Positions 32,597-41,185 of a stretch of DNA of 64,000 nucleotides are shown here, piece by piece. The stretch covers positions 1 through 64,000 of the forward strand of contig JANXSQ010000336.1 in NCBI GenBank assembly GCA_025356595.1, read 5' to 3'. Each line of letters begins with the position of its first letter. The stretch's first letter is position 1. The notes beneath the pieces are model-generated. The model was not told where the DNA came from, did no database searches, and saw only the letters and a program-made list of their open reading frames with translations. This DNA is from Janthinobacterium sp. Lineage in GTDB: Bacteria > Pseudomonadota > Gammaproteobacteria > Burkholderiales > Burkholderiaceae_D. The position numbers and the translations under genes are program-made.

Positions 32597-34006
32597 ATGA
32601 ACGGAGCAAGAATCGCCGTATGTTGCGCTTTTGCCGCTGCTGCGGCGTCTTTCCCCACGCTGGTGCGTACCCAGGACAAGGCGCCGGCGCGACCGGACAC
32701 GCCGAGCAGTTACATGCCGGTCGACATCCAGGAGGATTTCAATGTGACGATGGCGCGGCTGATGGCGGCGCGGGCCGGTTTGATGCAGCGGCAGATGGAG
32801 TTGCTCGGCGAGCGCTACGATTTGTCGAACCGGCCGGCGCCCGGCCTGACCATGTTCCGCGGCAAGCCGGTGCAGGAGGCGGTGCGCGTCAAGCTGCCTG
32901 GCGGCGTCAGTTGGGAGCAGTTGGGGGCGATGAGCCCGGAGGAGATCCGCGCCGAGGGGCTGTTCCCGCGCGGCTTCCTGCCTTTGCCGCATCCCTACCA
33001 TCCGGCCGGCGGCATGTTGTTTCCGCAATTTCACATCGATGAGATCAAGCGCCAGGAGGGACGCGACCTGAGCCGCTTCGACCTCGATTTCGATCTCCCC
33101 GATCATTTTCTGCCGGAATTTCCGGCGCCGATCTTCCTGACGACGCGGCCGGATTTGGGCGATGTGTCGCAAGGCAAACTGCTGACGATCGATAATTATT
33201 ATGAGATGTTCAACGGCGTATTGAACCCCAAGCAGATCGAAGGCTTGCGCCTGTTGCTGACGCCCTTCCCGCAGCAGCAGTTCAATCAGACCGAGGACCG
33301 CCGTTCGGCGCGGCCGAGTCGCGGCGTGGCTTGTTTCGACTGCCACGCCAACGGTCACAGCAACGGCGCCACGCATCTGGCCGGCGACGCCAGGCCGCAG
33401 TCGGCGCGCCACCGCATCGATACGCCCAGCTTGCGCGGCGTGAATGTGCAGCGTCTGTTCGGCTCGCAGCGGGCCTTGAAGTCGGTGGAGGATTTCACCG
33501 AGTTCGAGCAGCGCGCCGCGTATTTCGACGGCGATCCGGTGATCGCGGCGAAGAAGGGCGTCAATCCGCTCGAGCGCGGCAGCCAGGTGCATTTCATGGC
33601 CGAGTTCCAGAATATATTGGATTTCCCGCCGGCGCCCAAGCTGGCGGTGAGCGGCAAGCTCGATCCGAAAAAAGCCACGGAAAGCGAGTTGCGCGGTCAG
33701 TCGCTGTTCTTCGGCAAAGGGCAATGCGTGACTTGCCACGCGCCGCCGTACTACAGCGATAACCTGATGCACAATCTGCGCACCGAGCGCTTCTACAAGC
33801 CGCAAATGATCAGGGGCCTGATGGCGGCGGGCGATGGCCCGATCAAGACCTTCCAGTTGCGCGGCATCAAGGAGTCGCCGCCTTACCTGCACGACGGCCG
33901 TCTGCTGACGCTGGAGGATACGGTGGAGTTCTTCAACCTGATCCTGGAAACTCAGCTCAGCGCGGCGGAGAAAAGCGATCTGGTCGCCTTCCTGCGCACC
34001 TTGTAG
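32597..34006 (+). CDS. Dihaem cytochrome c of the peroxidase/MauG-like superfamily
   Basis: 469 residues with a signal peptide. Two haem c sites: CFDCH (~residue 248) and CVTCH (~380), the second followed by APPYYSDNLMHNLRTERF and later IKESPPYLHDGRLLTLEDTV, which is the pattern of the bacterial cytochrome c peroxidase fold. Periplasmic, probably a redox enzyme rather than a simple carrier. Similar proteins are often mislabelled cytochrome b6. AGGAGG lies 6 bases before the ATG. No partner oxidase, methylamine dehydrogenase or maturation gene is adjacent. Confidence 0.82.
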   Translation: MNGARIAVCCAFAAAAASFPTLVRTQDKAPARPDTPSSYMPVDIQEDFNVTMARLMAARAGLMQRQMELLGERYDLSNRPAPGLTMFRGKPVQEAVRVKLPGGVSWEQLGAMSPEEIRAEGLFPRGFLPLPHPYHPAGGMLFPQFHIDEIKRQEGRDLSRFDLDFDLPDHFLPEFPAPIFLTTRPDLGDVSQGKLLTIDNYYEMFNGVLNPKQIEGLRLLLTPFPQQQFNQTEDRRSARPSRGVACFDCHANGHSNGATHLAGDARPQSARHRIDTPSLRGVNVQRLFGSQRALKSVEDFTEFEQRAAYFDGDPVIAAKKGVNPLERGSQVHFMAEFQNILDFPPAPKLAVSGKLDPKKATESELRGQSLFFGKGQCVTCHAPPYYSDNLMHNLRTERFYKPQMIRGLMAAGDGPIKTFQLRGIKESPPYLHDGRLLTLEDTVEFFNLILETQLSAAEKSDLVAFLRTL

Positions 34007-34013
34007 AAATAAA

Positions 34014-34403
34014 TCAGTTCAGCCCGGCCAGCCTTTGCTGGCGCTGCATGGCTGCCGCCAGATCCAGTTTGAGCATGGTGATGCGGGCCGTTTTCAGCGT
34101 CTCCGCGTCGCGCGAGATGACCGGGACGTTGTCGCTCTTCCTGAGCAAGGGATCGCGGCGCGGCGCAAGCGTGGCGGCCGGCGTTGCCGTCATGCGGGCC
34201 GGCGCGCCCGGCGTCGCCGCCTCGCCGAGCGGCGCGGCAAGGTCGTCGCTGGCGGAGGCCGAGGCATTTTCGCAGGGTTCATTGGTCAGTACGACATGCC
34301 CGGAGGTATCGGTGCATTTGAGGATTTCCGTGCCGGCGAATGCCGTCGAGGCGGCGAGAATGGCGCTCAGGCCCAGCGTGGAGAAAAAAGCGATGCGGTT
34401 CAT
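34014..34403 (-). CDS. DUF4124-like exported protein
   Basis: 129 residues with a signal peptide (MNRIAFFSTLGLSAILAASTAFA). Directly after it comes ILKCTDTSGHVVLTNEPC, the short DUF4124 core with two cysteines, then a disordered Ala/Pro linker and a helical C-terminus (MLKLDLAAAMQRQQRLAGLN). DUF4124 proteins are periplasmic and of unknown role. The ATG at 34403 is chosen because the signal peptide starts there; an upstream in-frame ATG at 34451 adds a poor prefix. Convergent with the cytochrome gene, 7 bases apart. Confidence 0.8.
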   Translation of the reverse strand: MNRIAFFSTLGLSAILAASTAFAGTEILKCTDTSGHVVLTNEPCENASASASDDLAAPLGEAATPGAPARMTATPAATLAPRRDPLLRKSDNVPVISRDAETLKTARITMLKLDLAAAMQRQQRLAGLN

Positions 34404-34488
34404 GGTCGTGCCCCTGTTAGCGAATGCCTCCATTCTGGGCCGGGGCGCCATCCTTATCTGTTCGTTGGCGCACCTTGGACGGCGCGTC

Positions 34489-35385
34489 CTATGAGGCGAA
34501 CAGCAGGCGCGGCGCGACTTCCCGGGCGATGTCGAGGAAGGCGGCGCAGGCCGGCGTGCTCTGGCGCAGGTCGCGCACGGCCAGCCCGACGCGGCGCTTG
34601 ACGGGCGGATCGAGCGGCAGCACGACGAGGTCCGGATAGCTGCTCGCCAGGCGGTCCGGCAGCGCCAGTTCGGCGACGATGGAGAGGCCGTCGCCGCGCT
34701 CGACCATGCCGAGGATGGTGATGATCTGGGCGATGCGGTAGCGCACCGTCGGCACCAGGTTTTCCGCCGTGAAGAGCGGCTCGATCAACGCCGCGCAGCC
34801 GGCCTCGGACATAATGAAGGGCGCGCCGCACAGTTCCTCCAGGCGCACCGAGGCGCGCCCCGCCAGCGCGTGGCGGCGCGGCAGCAGCGCCACCATCTGG
34901 TCCTCCACCAGCGATACCGTGTGGTAGCGCTCGGCGGGCAGGACGACGAAGCCGACGTCGACGCGCCGGTCGAGTATCCATTGCGTCACCTCGTGGTCGC
35001 CGCCCTCGTCGACGCGCACTTCGATGCCCGGATAGCGGCGCCGGTACTCGTCGAGGATGGCGGGCAGCAGCTTCAGCGAGGAGGTGGGGCCGAAGGAGCC
35101 GATGCGCAGCGAGCCGCGGCGCTGGCCGCGCGCGTCCGCCACCTCCTGGCGCATGGCTTCGGACAGGCCGAGGATCTCTCGCGCGCGCAGCAGCAGTTGG
35201 CGGCCGATGTCGGTCAGTTCGACGCTGGCCTGGTGGCGCACGAGCAACTCGACGCCCAGTTCGCGCTCCAGCGCTTTCAGCGCGTGCGAGACGGCCGACT
35301 GGCTGATCGCCAGTTTGGCGGCGGCGGCGGTGAAGCCGCGCAATTCGGCGACGAGGGCGAAAATTTCCAGTTGGGTGAAGGTCAT
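34489..35385 (-). CDS. LysR family transcriptional regulator
   Basis: 298 residues. N-terminal winged helix (MTFTQLEIFALVAELRGFTAA, then ISQSAVSHALKALERELGVE) and periplasmic-binding-protein-like effector domain (RRGSLRIGSFGPTSSLKLLP, VDVGFVVLPAERYHTVSL). Divergent from a DMT family transporter, so it probably controls that gene and itself from the 115-base gap, which contains a dyad. The inducer is unknown. Confidence 0.93.
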   Translation of the reverse strand: MTFTQLEIFALVAELRGFTAAAAKLAISQSAVSHALKALERELGVELLVRHQASVELTDIGRQLLLRAREILGLSEAMRQEVADARGQRRGSLRIGSFGPTSSLKLLPAILDEYRRRYPGIEVRVDEGGDHEVTQWILDRRVDVGFVVLPAERYHTVSLVEDQMVALLPRRHALAGRASVRLEELCGAPFIMSEAGCAALIEPLFTAENLVPTVRYRIAQIITILGMVERGDGLSIVAELALPDRLASSYPDLVVLPLDPPVKRRVGLAVRDLRQSTPACAAFLDIAREVAPRLLFAS

Positions 35386-35402
35386 CGCGTCTCCGTATAT
35401 GT

Positions 35403-35418
35403 ATGAGCTTTTGCTCAT
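35403..35418. promoter_or_regulatory. Candidate LysR operator
   Basis: ATGAGC-TTTT-GCTCAT is a perfect dyad in the AT-rich gap, 17 bases from the LysR start and 83 from the transporter start, the usual place for a LysR recognition site. Confidence 0.5.
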
Positions 35419-35500
35419 TTTTCTATGAATTGATATTAGCATTAATATATAGCTGAGCGGCACCCCGCGCAAGCCCACCCACGACTTCCAGGATAGTGAT

Positions 35501-36475
35501 ATGACGACACCCGCATCGCCCGCCTCCATGCCCGCCGCGTTTGCGGCGCCCCGACCAGCGTGCGCGCCGCTGGTCGCGCCCCTGGTGTACATCAAGCTGG
35601 TGTTCGTCGCCCTGTTCTGGGGCGGCACCTTCATCGCCGGACGCATCGTCGCCCAGGCGCTGCCGGCGCTGACGGCGGCCAGCGGCCGCTTCGCCGTGGC
35701 GGTGGCGCTGCTGCTGGTGCTGGCCTGGAAGGTCGAGGGCGGCTTGCCGCGTCTGAGCCGGACGCAGATGCTGACGACGGCGGCGCTCGGCTTCACCGGC
35801 ATCTTCCTCTACAACCTGTGTTTCCTGGCGGCGCTGGCGCGCATGCCGGCGGGGCGCACGGCGCTGTTCGTCGCGCTCAATCCCATCGTCACGGCGCTGG
35901 CCTCGGCGCTGCTGTTGCGCGAGCGGCTGGGGCGCGTCAAATGGCTGGGCATCGCCATCGCCTTCGCCGGCACGGCCGTCATCATCACGCGCGGCGATCC
36001 GCTGGGCGCGCTGCACGACATCGGCAAGTCGCTGGGGGCGGGCGAGTTGCTGATGTTCTGCGCCATCTCCTGCTGGGCCGCCTACACCCTGATCGGCCGC
36101 GCCGCGCTGCGCGGCCTGACGCCCATCGCCGCCACCACCTACGCCGGGCTGTGGGGCCTGGCCTTCCTGGCCAGCGGCGCCGCGTTCGAATTCCCCTCCA
36201 TCCACTTCGCGGCCCTGACGTGGCGGGTCTGGGCCTCGATCGCCTATCTGGGTGTGTTCGGCACGGTGCTCGGCTTCGTCTGGTACTACGAGGGTGTGAA
36301 GGCGATCGGGCCCTCGCGCACCGCCGTGTTCAACAATCTGGTGCCGGTGTTCGGCATCGCGCTGGCGGCGCTCTTGCTCGACGAGCCGGTGCTGGCCTCG
36401 ATGCTGGTCGGCGGCGCCCTGGCCATCGCGGGCGTGTTCTTGACGAACCGGCAGTCGAGCGGAGTAAATAAGTAA
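35501..36475 (+). CDS. DMT/EamA family transporter
   Basis: 324 residues with ten predicted helices in two EamA repeats (KLVFVALFWGGTFIAGRIV; GELLMFCAISCWAAYTLIGR; VFGTVLGFVWYYEGVKAIGP). Members export or import amino acids, nucleosides or drugs across the inner membrane; the substrate is not predictable. ATG with AGGAT about 7 bases upstream. Its stop codon lies inside the palindrome at 36469-36492. The divergent LysR gene is the likely regulator. Confidence 0.9.
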   Translation: MTTPASPASMPAAFAAPRPACAPLVAPLVYIKLVFVALFWGGTFIAGRIVAQALPALTAASGRFAVAVALLLVLAWKVEGGLPRLSRTQMLTTAALGFTGIFLYNLCFLAALARMPAGRTALFVALNPIVTALASALLLRERLGRVKWLGIAIAFAGTAVIITRGDPLGALHDIGKSLGAGELLMFCAISCWAAYTLIGRAALRGLTPIAATTYAGLWGLAFLASGAAFEFPSIHFAALTWRVWASIAYLGVFGTVLGFVWYYEGVKAIGPSRTAVFNNLVPVFGIALAALLLDEPVLASMLVGGALAIAGVFLTNRQSSGVNK

Positions 36476-36492
36476 ACATTTATATTTACTTA
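36469..36492. promoter_or_regulatory. AT-rich palindrome, candidate operator for the MFS/regulator pair
   Basis: TAAGTAAA-CATTTATA-TTTACTTA: perfect eight-base arms, in DNA that is otherwise over 65 percent G+C. It overlaps the DMT gene stop and lies 52 bases before the MFS gene, which is followed by its own regulator gene. There is no T-tract in either direction beyond the arms, so an operator fits better than a terminator. Confidence 0.5.
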
Positions 36493-36543
36493 ATGGCGGC
36501 TCAGCCGTATATTCGGAGGCATTCCATTCATTGACGCGCCGCC

Positions 36544-37752
36544 ATGAAAACCGCCCTGCTGATCGCCGCCGCCTGTTTGCTTGCCCTGTTGTCGACGACG
36601 GGGGCGTCGCTGCCGTTTCCCATCCTGCCGCCGCTGTTCGCCGCCGGCGCCAGCAATGCCTTCAATCATTTCCTCGGCCTGCCGCCGAAGTTCCTGTTCG
36701 GGCTGGCGCTGACGATCAATCCGCTCGGCCTGCTGATCGGTTCGGCCGTGCTGGGGCCGCTGTCGGACCGTTACGGGCGCCGTCCGGTCCTGCTGCTGAC
36801 GGCCGTCGGCGCGGCGCTCGGCCACGCCTTGACGGGCGTGGCGCTGCTGATGCAATCCTATCCCCTGTTCATCGTCGCGCGCTTTTTCACCGGCCTGCTG
36901 GAGGGCAACGGCTCGGTCGCCCGCGCCTTGCTGGCGGACCGGCTCGAAGGCCCGCTGCGGCTGCGCGCGATGTCGTGGCTGAACGGCGCCTTCTATCTGG
37001 GCTGGCTGGTCGGCCCCTTGCTGGCCGGCTTCACCCTGGCCTGGGGCGTGGCGACGCCGTTCTGGGTGGCGGTGGGCGCCTTGTTGCTGGCGGCGGCGCT
37101 GGTGTGGCTGGCGCTGCCGCGCGAGGCGCCGTCGCTGGCGACGACGTCGTGGTGGCAGGTGGCGCGCGACCGCCATTCGCTGAACCTGCTGCGCTACCCG
37201 GAGTTGCGCAAATTGTTCGGGGTACAACTGGCCTATACCTGCGGGGTGACGGCGTTTTATGAGTTTTATCCCCTTTGGCTGGTGGAGGTGGCGCGCTACG
37301 ACGCGCGCGGCATCGCCTGGGTGAACATGGCGCTGTGCGGCTTGATGACCTTGACCTCCCTGTTCGGCGGCGGCCCCAGCAAGACCGAGCCCCTGCGCCG
37401 CGCGGCCCGCTTCGCCTTCGGCGGGGCTCTGGCGGTGGCGTGCGTGGCGCTGGGCAATGTGTGGGTGGGACTGGCGGCCATCGCCCTGTTCGGCGTTCCC
37501 AACGCGCTCTATAACACGGTGGTGCAGGGCTGGTGCGCGGAGCGCTTCGGCGCCTACGGGCAGGGCGCCGTGATGGGGCTGCTGTCGACGACCTTCTGCG
37601 TCGCCAACATCGTCATGGCCCTGATCGGCGCCGTGCTGACCCTGATTGATACGCGCCTGATCCTGCTGCTGGGCGCGGCGCTGAGCGCCTGGGCCGGCTG
37701 GCGCATGCTGGGCTGGCGCCTGGCGGCGGTGCATGCGCAGGGGGGGCGATGA
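36544..37752 (+). CDS. MFS transporter
   Basis: 402 residues, twelve predicted helices. The MFS loop 2-3 motif is visible as GPLSDRYGRRPVLLLT, with an N-terminal helix signal anchor (LLIAAACLLALLSTTGASLP). Probably a drug/proton antiporter of the DHA type. The last bases overlap the regulator gene (ATGA), so transporter and regulator are one operon under likely autoregulation. Confidence 0.9.
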   Translation: MKTALLIAAACLLALLSTTGASLPFPILPPLFAAGASNAFNHFLGLPPKFLFGLALTINPLGLLIGSAVLGPLSDRYGRRPVLLLTAVGAALGHALTGVALLMQSYPLFIVARFFTGLLEGNGSVARALLADRLEGPLRLRAMSWLNGAFYLGWLVGPLLAGFTLAWGVATPFWVAVGALLLAAALVWLALPREAPSLATTSWWQVARDRHSLNLLRYPELRKLFGVQLAYTCGVTAFYEFYPLWLVEVARYDARGIAWVNMALCGLMTLTSLFGGGPSKTEPLRRAARFAFGGALAVACVALGNVWVGLAAIALFGVPNALYNTVVQGWCAERFGAYGQGAVMGLLSTTFCVANIVMALIGAVLTLIDTRLILLLGAALSAWAGWRMLGWRLAAVHAQGGR

Positions 37753-38372
37753 ACACCGCCGAGCGCATGTTGTTCCTGCTCAAGACGCGCGGCCCGCACA
37801 CGGCGCAGCAACTGGCGGCGCTGCTGGAGCTGACGTCGATGGGCGCGCGCCGCCAGCTCGAGGCGGCGGAGGAGAAGGGCCTGGTCGATTTTGACGAGGT
37901 GGCCGACAAGGTGGGGCGGCCGTCGCGGCGCTGGTCGCTGACGGAAAAGGGCCACGCGCGCTTCCCCGACCGGCATGCCGATCTGACGCTGCAATTGATC
38001 GTGCAGGTGCAGGCGCTGTTCGGCGCCGCCGGCCTGGAGCGCTTGATCGCGGCGCGCGAGCGGGGCAGCGAGGCGCACTACCGCGCCAGCCTCGGCGCGG
38101 CAGGCGATCTGGCCGCGCGCGTGGCCGCGCTGGCGCTGGCGCGCGAGGCCGAGGGCTATATGGCCGAAGTCGAGCCGCAAGCCGACGGCAGCGTGCTGTT
38201 GATCGAAAACCATTGCCCGATTTGCGCCGCGGCACGCGTCTGCCAGAATTTTTGCCGCTCCGAACTGGCCGTCTTCCAGCGCGTGCTGGGCGAGGCGTGC
38301 ACGGTGGCGCGCAGCGAACACCTGTTGGCAGGCGAACGCCGTTGCGTCTACGTCATCAAGGCCGCGCCGTAA
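37749..38372 (+). CDS. HTH transcriptional regulator with C-terminal cysteine cluster (SufR/COG2345-like)
   Basis: 207 residues. N-terminal winged helix (TAERMLFLLKTRGPHTAQQL, SMGARRQLEAAEEKGLVDF, VGRPSRRWSLTEKG), a helical middle, and a C-terminal part with ENHCPICAAARVCQNFCRSE (C-x2-C-x5-C-x3-C) plus further cysteines at GEAC and RRC. The family includes Fe-S cluster regulators; whether this one binds a cluster or a metal is inference. It overlaps the MFS gene by 4 bases and probably represses the operon through the palindrome upstream. Confidence 0.85.
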   Translation: MNTAERMLFLLKTRGPHTAQQLAALLELTSMGARRQLEAAEEKGLVDFDEVADKVGRPSRRWSLTEKGHARFPDRHADLTLQLIVQVQALFGAAGLERLIAARERGSEAHYRASLGAAGDLAARVAALALAREAEGYMAEVEPQADGSVLLIENHCPICAAARVCQNFCRSELAVFQRVLGEACTVARSEHLLAGERRCVYVIKAAP

Positions 38373-38385
38373 TCAGCGCCGGCGC

Positions 38386-39273
38386 TTAATTCGCCACACG
38401 GCGGTGGCGCCGGCTGGTGCTGGCCTTGGCCGCGCGGTGCTTGTGGCGGCTGGAGGCCTTCATCACCTTCGGCGCCGCCGTCGCCTCGTCGCCGGCGATG
38501 AAGCGGCGGATGTTGAGCGCGTCCATCACGCGCGCCGAGTTGGCGCGGGCGTTCAGGAGCACCAGGGTGGCGTTCTTGCCGGCCGACTTGATGCGCATGA
38601 TCAGGCAGCGGCCCGCCTCTTCGGTGTAGCCGGTCTTGGACAGGCCGATTTCCCAGCCCTTGGCGCCGACCAGACGGTTCGAGTTGTGGTATTCGACCTG
38701 GCGGCCGTTGATGTTGATGGTGTCCTTGGAGTCGGTGGTGATGCGGCGGATGTCCGGGTAGGCCGAGGCGGCCACGGCCATCTTGATCAGGTCGGAGGCG
38801 GTCGAAGTATTGTTCGGCGACAGGCCGGTCGGTTCCTCGAGCACGGTGTGGCTCATGCCCAGGGCCTTGATCTTGGCGTTGACGGCGACGGCGAAGGCGG
38901 TCGGGCCGCCCGGATAGGTGCGCGCCAGCGAGGCGGCCGCGCGGTTGTCGGAGGACATCAAGGCCAGTTGCAAGATGTCGTGGCGGCTGATGGTGGCGCC
39001 GACCGGCACGCGCGAGGTGCTGTGCTTGAGCATGTCGACATCGTTCTTGTCGATGCTGATCGGAGCGTTCATGTCGGGCTTGGAGTCGAGCACGACCATG
39101 GCCGTCATCAGCTTGGTGAGCGAGGCGATCGGCACGACGACGTTGGCGTTTTTCTCCAGCAAAATCTTGCCTGTGCCGTCCTCGACGACGAGCACGGACT
39201 GGGAACCGAGGGGGACGGCGATGGCGGCGGTCGTGAAGGACGCCAGGACGACGGCGATGATTTTTTTGAACAT
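38386..39273 (-). CDS. pbpG: Penicillin-binding D-alanyl-D-alanine endopeptidase/carboxypeptidase (PBP7-like)
   Basis: 295 residues with a signal peptide (first ~18 residues). Serine-peptidase S11 motifs: SxxK in ASLTKLM (~50), SxN in MSSDNRAAAS (~108) and KTG in LSKTGYTEEAG (~205). The size fits PbpG/PBP7, a periplasmic endopeptidase that opens DD crosslinks. The tail is a basic, repetitive, histidine/arginine/alanine-rich stretch not found in E. coli PBP7. Convergent with the regulator gene, 13 bases apart. Confidence 0.88.
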   Translation of the reverse strand: MFKKIIAVVLASFTTAAIAVPLGSQSVLVVEDGTGKILLEKNANVVVPIASLTKLMTAMVVLDSKPDMNAPISIDKNDVDMLKHSTSRVPVGATISRHDILQLALMSSDNRAAASLARTYPGGPTAFAVAVNAKIKALGMSHTVLEEPTGLSPNNTSTASDLIKMAVAASAYPDIRRITTDSKDTININGRQVEYHNSNRLVGAKGWEIGLSKTGYTEEAGRCLIMRIKSAGKNATLVLLNARANSARVMDALNIRRFIAGDEATAAPKVMKASSRHKHRAAKASTSRRHRRVAN

Positions 39274-39461
39274 GGTGTGTGTATGGGCGGTAACAAGGGG
39301 TCGGGCACCAAACGAGGGTGCGGCGCGCAATAATTTTGTGTTTCTGTGGCAATACTTTCGCCAAGCATAAACAGTACCATCAAAACCGGGGACAGACCAC
39401 GATTTTCAAGAAATATGTGCCCGAACATCCAGGTCCATCCGCGGAGGGGCCGCCCCGGACG

Positions 39462-39482
39462 AAAAAAAGCCCCGCGCGGGGC
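39462..39482 (-). terminator. Intrinsic terminator after molbindin
   Basis: On the minus strand GCCCC-GCGC-GGGGC is followed by seven T. It starts 28 bases after the stop of the TOBE protein gene. The 39274-39510 gap has no other feature. Confidence 0.85.
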
Positions 39483-39510
39483 AGGGCTGGTGGATGGGGT
39501 GGGGCGGAAT

Positions 39511-39729
39511 TTATTGGATTTTGGCGATGGAGACCTCCGTCGATTTGACCAGGGCGATGACTTCGCTGCCCACTTTCAGGTCGAGGTCCTTGATCGAGCG
39601 CGTCGTGATGACGGAGGTGACGATGCCGTGCGGCGTCTCGACGTCCACCTCGGAGACCACCGAGCCGAGGATGATTTCCTTGATCGTGCCCCGGAACTGG
39701 TTGCGTACATTGATTTCTGAAATGGCCAT
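39511..39729 (-). CDS. Molbindin-type TOBE domain protein (Mop)
   Basis: 72 residues, a single TOBE (MOP) domain: NVRNQFRGTIKEIILGSVVS, VETPHGIVTSVITTRSIKDL and ALVKSTEVSIAK. Mop proteins assemble as hexamers that store molybdate or tungstate in the cytoplasm. It lies 150 bases downstream of the sulfate-binding protein gene on the same strand, but a terminator separates the two. AGGAAA upstream of the ATG. Confidence 0.9.
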   Translation of the reverse strand: MAISEINVRNQFRGTIKEIILGSVVSEVDVETPHGIVTSVITTRSIKDLDLKVGSEVIALVKSTEVSIAKIQ

Positions 39730-39842
39730 CGGGTTTCCTATCCTTGAGTGTGGGGGGCTGATCGCGCCGTGACGCTTGAGTCCAGATTACGGTCCGCGGC
39801 GCACTTTGCCAACGAATCGATTCGCATATGGATATGCGGACG

Positions 39843-39867
39843 AAAAAAAACCGGGCGGGCCCGGTTT
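39843..39867 (-). terminator. Intrinsic terminator after the sulfate-binding protein gene
   Basis: On the minus strand AAACCGGG-CCCG-CCCGGTTT runs directly into a T-tract, 12 bases after the stop codon. Confidence 0.9.
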
Positions 39868-39879
39868 CTGCTCTGACGC

Positions 39880-40917
39880 TTACTTGCTCTGATAGATCTT
39901 GTCGAACTCGCCGCCATCGTCGAAGTGCTTCTTCTGCGCCTGCTTCCAGCCGCCGAAGACCTCGTCGACCGTGAACAGGCTGATGGGTTTGAAGCTGGCC
40001 GCGTACTTCTTCGCCACGGCCTCCGAGCGGGGGCGCAGGAAGTGCTTGGCGATGATTTCCTGGCCGGGTTCGGAATACAGGTATTGCAGGTAGGCGGTGG
40101 CCTGCTTGCGGATGCCGCGCCGGTCGACGACCTTGTCGACGACGGCCACCGGCGATTCGGCCAGGATGGAGGAGGGCGGATAGACGACTTCGAAATTGTC
40201 GCCGAACTCGGCGCGCACCAGTTGCACCTCGTTTTCGAAGGTCACCAGCACGTCGCCGATCTGGCGCTGGGTGAAGGTGGTGGTGGCGGCCCGCCCGCCC
40301 GTGTCGAGCACCGGCACGTTCTTGAACAGCTTGCCGACCAGTTCGCGCGCCTGCGCTTCGCTGCCGCCTTTTTTGATCACATAGCCCCAGGCGGCCAGAT
40401 AGGTGTAGCGGCCGTTGCCGGAGGTCTTGGGGTTCGGCACGACGACCTTGATGTCGGGTTTGGCCAGGTCGTCCCAGTTCTTGATGTGCTTCGGATTGCC
40501 TTTGCGCACCAGATATACCATGGTCGAGTAGAAGGGCGCGGCGTTGTGCGGGAAGCGTTTGCTCCAGTCGGCGCCGACCAGGCCGCGTTCGGCCAGCAGG
40601 TCGATGTCGTTGGCCTGGTTCATGGTCACGACGGAAGCCTCGAGGCCGTCGGCGACCGAGCGCGCCTGCTTGCTGGAGCCGCCGTGGGATTGCTTGATGG
40701 TCAGGGTTTCGCCGGTGTTTTTCTGCCACTCGGCGATGAAGGCCGGGTTGATGTCCTTGAACAATTCACGCATCACGTCGTAGGAGACGTTGAGCAGCGT
40801 TGTTTCCGCCGCCAGCGCCGGGGCCGCCATCGGCAGGACCAGGGCGGCGACGCTGGCGGCGAGGAACCAGCGGCGGGGCCGGCTGGAGGGCTTCAAAGAC
40901 GTGGTTTTGTTGGGCAT
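39880..40917 (-). CDS. sbp: Periplasmic sulfate/thiosulfate-binding protein
   Basis: About 345 residues with a long N-terminal region then signal helix (WFLAASVAALVLPMAAPALA). Sulfate-binding signatures: NVSYDVMRELFKDINPAFI, IKQSHGGSSKQARSVADG, RKGNPKHIKNWDDL and VPNPKTSGNGRYTYLAAWG. It delivers sulfate to a CysTWA-type ABC transporter, whose genes are not next to it, so it is an orphan copy. Probably under CysB control, but no site is identified. Confidence 0.93.
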   Translation of the reverse strand: MPNKTTSLKPSSRPRRWFLAASVAALVLPMAAPALAAETTLLNVSYDVMRELFKDINPAFIAEWQKNTGETLTIKQSHGGSSKQARSVADGLEASVVTMNQANDIDLLAERGLVGADWSKRFPHNAAPFYSTMVYLVRKGNPKHIKNWDDLAKPDIKVVVPNPKTSGNGRYTYLAAWGYVIKKGGSEAQARELVGKLFKNVPVLDTGGRAATTTFTQRQIGDVLVTFENEVQLVRAEFGDNFEVVYPPSSILAESPVAVVDKVVDRRGIRKQATAYLQYLYSEPGQEIIAKHFLRPRSEAVAKKYAASFKPISLFTVDEVFGGWKQAQKKHFDDGGEFDKIYQSK

Positions 40918-40998
40918 GATCAACTCATATTGTGAAAACAGACATACATAGTCTAAAATCTGGCCCGGAAAAGCCACGAATTTTTCGTAATATGCTTA

Positions 40999-41121
40999 GA
41001 TACGGTGGCTGTAAGCTACTGCGCGGCCCGCTATCCGGCCTGCGATGCTCACTGTGCATGCGCACAGCTGCGCTTCTCGGCCAGATAGCGGGCCGCTCGC
41101 TACGCTTACAACCACCGTCTC
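40999..41121. repeat. Long imperfect inverted repeat
   Basis: Left arm 40999-41040 (ACGGTGGCTGTAAGC ... CGGCCCGCTATC) pairs with right arm 41079-41121 (GATAGCGGGCCG ... GCTTACAACCACCGTCTC). Most positions match, with a few mismatches and small indels. The 38-base loop contains a perfect dyad CTGTGC-ATGC-GCACAG at 41052-41067. Transcribed, it would form a very stable hairpin. Confidence 0.7.
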
Positions 41122-41185
41122 GGCGTTTCGACGGCTCGATGTTGTTACTGCACGACCCGCTACGCTTACAAGCACCGTCTCAGCG
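41098..41185. repeat. Direct repeat with 60-base period
   Basis: CGCTACGCTTACAA followed by CACCGTCTC and GCG occurs at 41098-41125 and 41158-41185, with two or three differences between copies. The first copy is the right arm of the inverted repeat. Confidence 0.7.

Noticed and set aside
36469..36492. A bidirectional terminator between the DMT and MFS genes
   Set aside because: The arms are AT-only and give a weak hairpin with no T-tract after it; an operator fits better.
41098..41185. An integron attC site or a CRISPR fragment
   Set aside because: The GTTRRRY core and integrase are missing, and there are only two copies without regular spacers.
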